Positions 58,195 to 64,000 of a stretch of 64,000 nt of DNA are shown here, one piece after another. The notes beneath the pieces were generated by a model. The model made no database searches. It saw only the letters and a list, made by a program, of their open reading frames with translations, and was not told the DNA's origin. Origin of the DNA: Microbacterium kyungheense. Its GTDB lineage: Bacteria > Actinomycetota > Actinomycetes > Actinomycetales > Microbacteriaceae. Both the position numbers and the translations under genes were made by a program. How positions within the stretch are numbered: position 1 is the first letter of the stretch; each line of letters starts with the position of its first letter. The DNA lies in NCBI RefSeq assembly GCF_006783905.1, contig NZ_VFPE01000006.1, positions 186,001 through 250,000 of the forward strand, read 5' to 3'.

Positions 58195-58572
58195 ATGAGT
58201 TCCGACGTCCGCGAAGCCGCCGGCGAGGTGTCGTTCTGGATCCTCGTGTCGCTGAGCGACACCCCCAAACACGGCTACGGCGTCCTGCGAGACGTCGAAC
58301 TGCTCAGTGCCTCGGGCGGCGGGCGAACGGTCTCGCTCAAGGTTCCGACCCTCTACGCCGCGCTCGAGCGACTTGAACGCGCGGATCTGATCGAAGTTGA
58401 TCGCGAAGAAGTCGTCGAGGGCCGCGCCCGGCGCTACTACTGCCTCACGTCGGCCGGTGCCGTCGCACTGGCCGACGAGACCTCCCAGCTCGAAGTCAGG
58501 GCACGCGCCGCCCGCGAAGCACTCGCGCGGGCGGCCGATCACCGCCGAACCCCCGACATGGCAAGTCGATGA
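58195..58572 (+). CDS. PadR family transcriptional regulator
   Basis: A 125-residue PadR winged-helix protein with 'SFWILVSLSDTPKHGYGVLRDVE', 'VPTLYAALERLERADLIEVDREEVVEGRARRYYCLTSAG' and a C-terminal dimerisation helix. It starts at an ATG six bases after TATGCT and is probably leaderless. It overlaps the next gene by four bases (ATGA), the usual arrangement in which PadR controls itself and a membrane partner. Confidence 0.92.
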   Translation: MSSDVREAAGEVSFWILVSLSDTPKHGYGVLRDVELLSASGGGRTVSLKVPTLYAALERLERADLIEVDREEVVEGRARRYYCLTSAGAVALADETSQLEVRARAAREALARAADHRRTPDMASR

Positions 58573-59243
58573 CCTCGTCGAACGAGCGGGCATATGCGCG
58601 GCTGCTGCGCTGGTATCCCCGCTGGTGGCGGGACATCCACGGCCACGTGGTGTTGACCACGTTGCTGGATGTCGATGAAGCGCGCGGTCGGACAGGGCCG
58701 ACGTCGGACGAAGCCTGGGCGCTGCGATGGGACGGCCTGCAGCATCGCTGGCGGGGGCCGGCTCGTGCGAGCTCGCGGCCGGGCTCGTCCGCCACCGCCG
58801 TTCGGCGGTCGTGGGTGCGAACAACCACCTTGCTCGGCGTCGCGTCCGTGCTGACGATCGCCATCGGCGGGTGGGTCGCATCCCGTGACAGCGTCACCGG
58901 GTCCGGAAGTGGACGGACGCTCGATGCCCTGCTGCAGCATGCATCGGAGTATGAGCGCGCGATCCTGATGGACGGGGTCGTCACACCCGCTGAGTACGCG
59001 AGAGCTCTGATTGACTGGCGAGACTGCGTGTCGTCCGCCGGCGCGCAGCCCAGCGAGATCTACCCCATCGCGGACAACCAGCTCACGTTCGATTACGAGA
59101 TCACCGCGGCCACAGACGAAGCACGCGTGGGACTTGAGGTCACGGCAGAGACATGCCTCCCCGAGTACTTCGACGCGGTCGGGGCGTGGTGGGTCGAGCA
59201 GGATCCTCGCCCCGTTCCGTCGCTTCCGCTCGCATCGGAATAG
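58569..59243 (+). CDS. PadR-associated membrane protein, unknown function
   Basis: A 224-residue protein. The N-terminal cytoplasmic segment 'YARLLRWYPRWWRDIHGHVVLTTLLDVDEARGR' is typical of proteins encoded after PadR genes in actinobacteria. One membrane helix follows ('TTLLGVASVLTIAIGGWVAS', about residues 85-104), then an extracytoplasmic domain with two Cys residues that could form a disulfide ('WRDCVSSAG', 'AETCLPEYF'). No enzyme motif is seen. It may sense or transmit a membrane signal; this is inference. Confidence 0.7.
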   Translation: MTSSNERAYARLLRWYPRWWRDIHGHVVLTTLLDVDEARGRTGPTSDEAWALRWDGLQHRWRGPARASSRPGSSATAVRRSWVRTTTLLGVASVLTIAIGGWVASRDSVTGSGSGRTLDALLQHASEYERAILMDGVVTPAEYARALIDWRDCVSSAGAQPSEIYPIADNQLTFDYEITAATDEARVGLEVTAETCLPEYFDAVGAWWVEQDPRPVPSLPLASE

Positions 59244-59308
59244 TCCTCCGTGCGCGCAGGATCGGGGGCGCGACTACCTGGGTTTCTGCAAAGGAGGATC
59301 ATGTCTTC

Positions 59309-59911
59309 GTGGACGAAGGCAGGCACGGATACCCCGACCTGATTCGGCGTACCGGCGAGCTCATCGAGCAGCTCGATCGTCCGCCCGTTGTCGCGATCGG
59401 CGGCCATGGCGGGTCGGGCAAGTCGACGCTCGCCTTGCGGCTTGCCGGCGACCTGGGGGTCAGCCGGACGCAGGTCGTCCCCACCGACCAGCTCTACGCC
59501 GCCGTCGACACCCGGCGAGCAGCCCTCTTCGAGCTTCAGGATTGGCCGGAGATCCTCGATCTGCTCAGGCGAGTGAGGACGGGATCGCGATCGCGCCTGC
59601 GCTACCGAAGTCGCGGATACGACGGACATGAAGAGCTCGTCGACGAGCAGATGCCCGCCGCGCTCATCATCGAGGGCATCCGAGTCCTTCGACCGGAGAC
59701 CATGCCCCTGATCGATCTCTCGGTCTGGATCGATCTCGAGCCGCAGGTCGCTGGCGAGCGCGCGAAGGCGCGAAACCGGGATCAGGGCGACAGCGCGATG
59801 GAGATCACCCTCTGGGACACCAAGTGGATCCCGGAGGGAGTCGAGTACGAACGCCTCGTCCGCCCACAACGACTCGCCGACATCGTCCTGCGTCCAGTCG
59901 ATCTCATCTGA
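59309..59911 (+). CDS. uridine kinase-like P-loop protein
   Basis: A protein of about 200 residues with Walker A GGHGGSGKST at residues 31-40, 'VVPTDQLYAA' (the Asp of the nucleoside-kinase DxY loop) and 'LIIEGIRVLRPETMPLIDLSVWIDLEP' resembling uridine-kinase Walker B/LID regions. The substrate is uncertain; phosphoribulokinase/uridine kinase superfamily members vary. GTG 59309 is 11 bases after AAGGAGG. An ATG in another frame at 59301 would give only 13 residues. Confidence 0.78.
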   Translation: MDEGRHGYPDLIRRTGELIEQLDRPPVVAIGGHGGSGKSTLALRLAGDLGVSRTQVVPTDQLYAAVDTRRAALFELQDWPEILDLLRRVRTGSRSRLRYRSRGYDGHEELVDEQMPAALIIEGIRVLRPETMPLIDLSVWIDLEPQVAGERAKARNRDQGDSAMEITLWDTKWIPEGVEYERLVRPQRLADIVLRPVDLI

Positions 59912-59930
59912 GCGGTGCGCGGTGGTCACG

Positions 59931-60335
59931 CTACCGCGTCGCCCACAGTGCCCAGATGACGAGAACCGGCTGCAGCAGCAGGCGTATGAATCGCGCGCGG
60001 TCGGTGCGCAGCATCGGCGCGGATCGACCGGTGCGCCACTGATGGAGATTGCCCGGGAAGACGGCGACGAAGAACGCCGCGACGAGCCAGCCGACACTCC
60101 GCTGCCGAGGAATCGTCGCGACGGCACCGGCGAGCATCACCTCGACGACCCCGGACCCCACGACGATCGCATCCTTGTCGAGCCCGGTCAGCCGCGTCGA
60201 CCAGTCCGGTACGACGATGCGGTAGCCGCGCCTGCCCCACGTCAGGTGCGACAGACCGGCGGCCGCGAGCAGCAGGACCAGTAGCCAGCGCGCCGCTGCG
60301 CGCCATCCGGTCGTCCGATCGGGAGGAGCGCTCAT
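59931..60335 (-). CDS. DoxX-like membrane protein
   Basis: A 134-residue protein with four membrane helices ('AARWLLVLLLAAAGLSHLTWG', 'VVGSGVVEVMLAGAVATI', 'SVGWLVAAFFVAVFPGNLHQW', 'LLLQPVLVIWALWATR') and the GxxEhxxG-type helix of the DoxX superfamily. Some members belong to oxidant-defence or thiosulfate-oxidation complexes; none is indicated here. It is convergent with the kinase-like gene. Confidence 0.8.
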   Translation of the reverse strand: MSAPPDRTTGWRAAARWLLVLLLAAAGLSHLTWGRRGYRIVVPDWSTRLTGLDKDAIVVGSGVVEVMLAGAVATIPRQRSVGWLVAAFFVAVFPGNLHQWRTGRSAPMLRTDRARFIRLLLQPVLVIWALWATR

Positions 60336-60356
60336 GGGCTAGACGCTACCCGGTGG

Positions 60357-60396
60357 GCGACCGGCTTCCGGCGGGCATCGCACGGAAGCCGGTCGC
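60357..60396 (-). terminator. terminator after the metallopeptidase gene
   Basis: GCGACCGGCTTCCG (60357-60370) pairs perfectly with 60383-60396 around a 12-base loop, directly after the metallopeptidase stop on the minus strand. Confidence 0.78.
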
Positions 60397-60398
60397 GG

Positions 60399-60749
60399 CT
60401 AGGCCCACCCGAGTTCACGCAGGCGTGCGTCATCCAACCCGAAGTAGTGCCCGATCTCGTGGACGAGGGTGATTCGCACGCGGATCCGCAGGGCATCGAG
60501 ATCGTGACTGTGCTCCTGCATGTTGTTCTTGAACAGCGTGATCCGGTCGGGGAGCTCCCCGTAGCCGTACACGCCGCGCGTCTTCAGCGGGCGTCCGCTG
60601 TAGAGCCCGAACAGCCGCGGCCGCTCGCCCGTCGGCTGGTCGGCGATGAGGATCGCCACGTTCTCGAGACCCCTCACCATGTCGTCAGGCAGAGCCTCGT
60701 ACTCCTCTGCGACCATCGCCTCGAAGTCCGCGTCGGAGATCTCGACCAT
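60399..60749 (-). CDS. metallopeptidase family protein (DUF1025 zincin)
   Basis: A 116-residue minimal zincin with the zinc-binding motif 'LVHEIGHYFGLDD' (His97, Glu98, His101, and a third acidic or His ligand after GLDD). The N-terminus 'MVEISDADFEAMVAEEYEALPDDM' and 'ITLFKNNMQEHSHDLDALRIRVRITLVHE' match the PF06262 family. The fold is proven but physiological substrates are unknown. It has no signal peptide. It is followed by a strong hairpin. Confidence 0.92.
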   Translation of the reverse strand: MVEISDADFEAMVAEEYEALPDDMVRGLENVAILIADQPTGERPRLFGLYSGRPLKTRGVYGYGELPDRITLFKNNMQEHSHDLDALRIRVRITLVHEIGHYFGLDDARLRELGWA

Positions 60750-60783
60750 GGTCCGATTGTCGGCGACTGTGCGCCGACGGGGA

Positions 60784-61149
60784 TCAGGAAGACTTCACAT
60801 AGCCGCGCGCCTCGACAATCCTGCCGTCGCGGACGCGGATGAGGTTCACACCTCTGACGCAGTCGTCCTCGCCCGTGCCCCAGCGCAGGATCCACGGTGC
60901 CACGGCGAGATCGCCGAGGATATCCGCAGGCTCTGGTGAGAACTCGAGGTCCGTGCTGCCGGCGAGCTGGGACCAGCGCGCCAGGCAGGCCCGACCGCCG
61001 TCGTGCCGGGCTCCCTCCGGAGCCGGACCCGTGTCCTCGATGACGCACTCGTCTGAGATGAGGTCCTCCAGAAGCGTCGGGTCGTGCAGGCGGAACGCCG
61101 CGTTGTATCGGTCGATGACCTCATGCGTGGTGCGTGTCGTGTGGGTCAT
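60784..61149 (-). CDS. SnoaL-like nuclear transport factor 2 family protein
   Basis: A 121-residue NTF2-fold protein with 'VIDRYNAAFRLHDPTLLEDLISDECVIEDTGPAPEGARHDG' and C-terminal 'VRGVNLIRVRDGRIVEARGYVK'. The pocket residues Asp and His are present, but catalysis cannot be inferred. It starts at the ATG at 61149, 17 bases after the stop of the reductase gene, so the two are probably one transcript. Confidence 0.82.
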   Translation of the reverse strand: MTHTTRTTHEVIDRYNAAFRLHDPTLLEDLISDECVIEDTGPAPEGARHDGGRACLARWSQLAGSTDLEFSPEPADILGDLAVAPWILRWGTGEDDCVRGVNLIRVRDGRIVEARGYVKSS

Positions 61150-61166
61150 GCTGAGGCCTCCGCCGT

Positions 61167-61778
61167 TCAGAAGGTCGCGTACGCGGGGCGGCCGACGGGG
61201 CGATAGGAGTGAATCATCACGCCCTTCGAATCGGTACGCGCGTCGACCAGGTTCAGGGCGATGTCGCGGCCCGAGTCCGCGAACAGTCGCGCGCCCTGCC
61301 CGAGTACCACCGGCACCGTGATGAGCTCCATCTCGTCGACGAGGTCCTTCTCCAACAGCCACTGAATGAGACGACTGCTCCCGTGCACCTGCAGCTCGCC
61401 GTCCCGGCTGTCCTTGAGGTCCGCGACAGCCCGGAAGAGGTCATCCCCAAGAATCTCCGTGTTCGCCCAGTCCGAGCGCGTCAGCGTCGTCGATGCCACG
61501 TACTTCGGCTTCGAGTTCAGGGCCACGCCGATCGGGTGCTGCTTCAGCTCCGCCATCGTGCCCCAGAAATCACGGAGGATGTCGTACGTTCGACGGCCGA
61601 ACAGGTACGCGTCGGCACGCTGGAAGGTCGCCGCAATGTGATCGCGGGTCGTGTCGTCACCGGCGCCCCTCGCCCATCCGCCTCGGTCGAATCCACCCCT
61701 GAGGTCCTCCTCAGTGGACCCCCCGTTGCCCTGAGTCACTCCGTCGAGGGTGATCTGCGTGATCGTCGTGAGCTTCAT
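61167..61778 (-). CDS. dihydrofolate reductase family protein (RibD C-terminal-like)
   Basis: A 203-residue reductase of the RibD_C/YyaP group, with 'LTTITQITLDGVTQGNG', 'ADAYLFGRRTYDIL', 'LNSKPKYVASTTL', 'LQVHGSSRLIQWLLEKDLVDEMELITVPVVLGQGARLF'. The Gly-rich GSS loop binds NADPH. These proteins resemble DHFR in fold, but their substrates are mostly unknown. ATG 61778 follows GGAG; an ATG at 61793 is possible. Confidence 0.85.
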   Translation of the reverse strand: MKLTTITQITLDGVTQGNGGSTEEDLRGGFDRGGWARGAGDDTTRDHIAATFQRADAYLFGRRTYDILRDFWGTMAELKQHPIGVALNSKPKYVASTTLTRSDWANTEILGDDLFRAVADLKDSRDGELQVHGSSRLIQWLLEKDLVDEMELITVPVVLGQGARLFADSGRDIALNLVDARTDSKGVMIHSYRPVGRPAYATF

Positions 61779-61894
61779 TCTCTTGTTCTCCATCGCTGCG
61801 GCGCCCCTTGTCAGGCGCCTCTCACCCACGCAACGAACGACGAAGCCCGGATTCGACACCGGCGCCATGATCGCGGACCACGGCTGCGCGCGCG

Positions 61895-62257
61895 TCAGGC
61901 TGAGGCGGGGACCACCAGGGTGCGGACGGACGAGATCCGTCCGTCGCGGACCTCGATGATGTCGAGACCGCGGACGACGGGTGCGTCCACCGGACCGAAC
62001 GCCCACGCGAGAGCACCCGCGTCTTCGCCCGTGTAGGGGATGCTGTCCTCGACGAACTGGAAGTCGGCGGGGGCGCGATCCAGCAACTCCGCCGCCTTGC
62101 GACCCAGGGCCACACGGCCCACGGTGGTGCCCTCCGGATCCGCGAACGCGACGTCCTCGGTGTAGATGCGCTCGATGGCCTCGCGGCGCGCCTGGGCGTC
62201 GCGATTGTTGAAGACCTCGTGCAGGTTGGCGTTCAAGAGCTCGGTCACTGATGCCAT
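61895..62257 (-). CDS. SnoaL-like nuclear transport factor 2 family protein
   Basis: A 120-residue NTF2-fold protein: 'VTELLNANLHEVFNNRDAQARREAIERIYTEDVAFADPEGTTVGR' and C-terminal 'VRGLDIIEVRDGRISSVRTLVVPAS'. It is distinct in sequence from the homologue at 60784 and appears to be an independent monocistronic unit. Ligand and activity are unknown. Confidence 0.83.
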   Translation of the reverse strand: MASVTELLNANLHEVFNNRDAQARREAIERIYTEDVAFADPEGTTVGRVALGRKAAELLDRAPADFQFVEDSIPYTGEDAGALAWAFGPVDAPVVRGLDIIEVRDGRISSVRTLVVPASA

Positions 62258-62318
62258 GGTTCTCCCCTTCGTCTCGTCGCTCAGAACCTCCTTGCTGATC
62301 GGCGGACCGGCAGCCGGC

Positions 62319-63029
62319 TCAGTCGCGCGAGGTCGCGTTCACGCTGCCCGAGCGCTCCTGGCCGCTCAGGCGGGCGATGGCGACCATCATGCGCTCGGTG
62401 ATCTCGCGACGCGCCTTGCCGTCGGGGACGCCGTCAAGGTCGGACAGGTCGAGGGGCTCACCGAACCGCACCTGGAGGCGCGGTCTGCCCGGCAGGAGAT
62501 GACTCAGGGGCTTTACAGTGCCGGTCCCGATAAGCCCGACGGGCACCACCGCGGCGCCTGTCTCGCGGGCCATCCACGCTGCGCCGCCGTGGCCCTCGTG
62601 CAGCTTGCCGTCGCGCGAGCGGGTTCCCTCGGGGAACACGGCGAACACGCTGCCGGCCCGCAGGATGCTGCTGCCCGCGTCCAGGGCGGCGCGCGCGTCG
62701 CGACCGGTCGCGCGATACACCGGGACGCCGCCGATCGACGTGAAGAACCAGCGCTTGAGGCGACCGAGGATCCCCGAGCCGGTGAAGTACGACGACTTGA
62801 TGAGGAACTGCACAGGACGGGCGGCGGAGGTCGGGATGATCACGGTGTCGAGGGATGCCAGGTGGTTGCTCGCCAGCAGCACCGGCCCGCGATCAGGAAC
62901 GTTCGCCCGGCCGAGGATGCGCGGGCGGTACATCAGCCAGAACAGCGGCCGCAGGATCACGCGCCCGACGAAGTAGACGACGCCCGGCCGTGGCGCAGGG
63001 GCGGGGGTTGGCAGAGCGGGCGCTGTCAC
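62319..63029 (-). CDS. lysophospholipid acyltransferase family protein (PlsC-like)
   Basis: A 236-residue membrane-associated acyltransferase. The catalytic HX4D is in 'LLASNHLASLD' (His56, Asp61) and the glycerol-phosphate-binding block is FPEGTRS (132-138). An N-terminal amphipathic or hydrophobic stretch ('VVYFVGRVILRPLFWLMY') attaches it to the membrane. It probably makes phosphatidate from lysophosphatidate in phospholipid synthesis. The start is GTG at 63029. Confidence 0.92.
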   Translation of the reverse strand: MTAPALPTPAPAPRPGVVYFVGRVILRPLFWLMYRPRILGRANVPDRGPVLLASNHLASLDTVIIPTSAARPVQFLIKSSYFTGSGILGRLKRWFFTSIGGVPVYRATGRDARAALDAGSSILRAGSVFAVFPEGTRSRDGKLHEGHGGAAWMARETGAAVVPVGLIGTGTVKPLSHLLPGRPRLQVRFGEPLDLSDLDGVPDGKARREITERMMVAIARLSGQERSGSVNATSRD

Positions 63030-63087
63030 CTCGCCACCCTACTCGCGGTGGCCGGGGTCGCTCTCCGCGGGGCGGCCGCTGCGACGG

Positions 63088-63639
63088 TCAGCCGTCCGCG
63101 GCGGTGGCGAACGCCTCGAGCGCGGCGAGCCGGCGGTCCCTGCCGCCGGTGATCTCGACGACCCTGGTCCGCCGGCCGACGACGTCGGCGTCAGCGATGA
63201 GATCGAGCAGCACCTCATCCATCGCGTCGCGCAGCTCCGGGAACTCGTCCGCTCCGGCGTCGATCGCATCCCCCGGGGTGAGCGGCAGCACCACGAGCAG
63301 GTCGACGTGGCCCATGGCCTCCCGCGTGAGCTGTGTCGAGCGCAGGAGCACCTCGCGCGAGATCGCCTCTCCCGTCACGCTCTCCAGTGCCAGCAGGTAG
63401 GCGAGAAAATCGATGGGACCGCGCTCGGCGATCAGGTGCTCGGGCGCGTCGGCCGCGTCCAGTCGATCGGCCGAAAGGCGCAGCTGCGCCGCGAAGGACC
63501 CTGCATCCGGAGCGTCCCGGGTCTCATCCAAGAGCTCGAAGGGATCCGGCAGCACGGCGTACTGCGGGTTCCGGAGCGCGAAGTCCGCGATCAGGGTGCT
63601 CTTGCCGCTCGCGTGGGTGCCTGAGACGACGATGCGCAT
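63088..63639 (-). CDS. AAA family ATPase / NadR-like P-loop kinase
   Basis: A 183-residue P-loop protein beginning 'MRIVVSGTHASGKSTLIADF' (Walker A GTHASGKS, 7-14). 'LIAERGPIDFLAYLLALE' resembles the nucleoside-kinase ERx motif, with LVVLPL as a Walker-B-like strand. This arrangement matches the AAA_28 group related to NadR and thymidylate-kinase-like enzymes. The phosphoacceptor is unknown. It lies 25 bases after the stop of the amidohydrolase gene. Confidence 0.82.
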   Translation of the reverse strand: MRIVVSGTHASGKSTLIADFALRNPQYAVLPDPFELLDETRDAPDAGSFAAQLRLSADRLDAADAPEHLIAERGPIDFLAYLLALESVTGEAISREVLLRSTQLTREAMGHVDLLVVLPLTPGDAIDAGADEFPELRDAMDEVLLDLIADADVVGRRTRVVEITGGRDRRLAALEAFATAADG

Positions 63640-63664
63640 AGCGCGACCCTAGAGCACGAGAGCA

Positions 63665-64000
63665 CTAGAGCCGGTAGAGCTCCGTCGCGGTGGCTCCCCA
63701 GAACCCGTCGGCTCGCGCACCCCACGCGGCGGCCACGTCGTCGACGAGCCGCGCGTGAGACGCGATGCGCGCCGACATCGGCCAGTCGCTGCCGAACAGC
63801 AGGCGCGACTCGCCGAAGGCGCCGGACGCCGTCGCGGCGAGCGCGGACAGCCGGGCATGGTCGCCCGGCGCCGTCGCCAGGCCGGAGAACTTCGCGGCCG
63901 TGCGGGGCTCGGCTGCGACCCTCCGCAGCGCCGCCTCCCACTGCGGTGTCGGCTCAGCGGCCCCGAGACCGAGGTGGCACAGCACGAAGGTCGTGGCCGG
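63665..64000 (-). CDS. amidohydrolase family protein (partial, runs off the window)
   Basis: This is the C-terminal part of a TIM-barrel amidohydrolase of the Amidohydro_2 type. The visible 106 or more residues include 'CHLGLGA' (a metal-ligand His strand), 'AKFSGLATAPG', 'LLFGSDWPMSARI' (the catalytic Asp) and the terminal 'FWGATATELYRL'. Members include lactonases of L-fuconate/L-rhamnonate type and decarboxylases. The N-terminal metal-binding HxH lies beyond position 64000. Confidence 0.87.
   Translation of the reverse strand, partial: PATTFVLCHLGLGAAEPTPQWEAALRRVAAEPRTAAKFSGLATAPGDHARLSALAATASGAFGESRLLFGSDWPMSARIASHARLVDDVAAAWGARADGFWGATATELYRL

Noticed and set aside
59301..59342. A 13-codon frame (MSSWTKAG...) after AAGGAGG as a leader peptide
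   Set aside because: The spacing of three bases is short, and the Shine-Dalgarno sequence more probably serves the kinase-like gene starting at 59309.

Overview
The window is high-GC actinobacterial DNA, most likely from a Microbacteriaceae genome close to Microbacterium. The signs are strong G/C-ending codon use, many GTG starts, the gene order rpsF-ssb-rpsR-rplI-dnaB, several apparently leaderless transcripts, and families common in that group (LtrA, GerW-like, LAL-type LuxR regulators, ECF42 sigma with a DGPF partner, DUF916/WxL-like surface proteins). No rRNA, tRNA, CRISPR array, transposase or phage gene was found. The end of the window cuts an amidohydrolase gene.

Layout. 66-9112: a carbohydrate-uptake locus. 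A minus-strand operon (FAD-dependent oxidoreductase, lipoprotein binding protein, two sugar ABC permeases, HSL-type esterase, LacI regulator) diverges from a secreted glycoside-hydrolase-like protein, with palindromic operator candidates between them. 9195-13022: housekeeping and accessory genes (deoxyribosyltransferase-like, EI24, SRPBCC, LtrA, SDR). 13257-21900: a large ATP-binding LuxR (LAL) regulator surrounded by a SnoaL-like protein, a secreted carboxylesterase and three alpha/beta hydrolases; a shared upstream motif suggests one regulon. 22049-23656: a stand-alone cytochrome b paralogue that has lost one pair of heme ligands.

23700-30560: a complete type I Wadjet anti-plasmid system (jetABCD, four genes joined by ATGA overlaps) in visibly less GC-rich DNA, bounded by copies of a 12-bp repeat. 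30579-33167: dnaB, interrupted in its Walker A motif by a 400-residue class 3-type intein that carries a LAGLIDADG endonuclease with zinc-knuckle motifs. 33662-36402: two low-complexity secreted proteins, one with an LAATG sorting signal. An Eis-like acetyltransferase then precedes rplI-rpsR-ssb-rpsF.

39933-64000: many small units. They include a macrolide-type glycosyltransferase with a divergent TetR, a glutaryl-CoA-dehydrogenase-like enzyme, a GDSL hydrolase/GntR pair, a DGPF/ECF42 pair, HupE/UreJ, and a purple-acid-phosphatase-like surface protein with a WxL-like C-terminus followed by a DUF916 membrane protein behind a possible PHO box. Further on are a sugar acetyltransferase reading frame with no clear start or stop, a UvrD-like helicase, a PadR pair, small NTF2-fold proteins, PlsC and a P-loop kinase.

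The strongest points for follow-up are the Wadjet island and its flanking repeats, the zinc-knuckle class 3 intein, the cytochrome b paralogue lacking the bH heme ligands, the LAL regulon motif, and the phosphatase/WxL/DUF916 pair.
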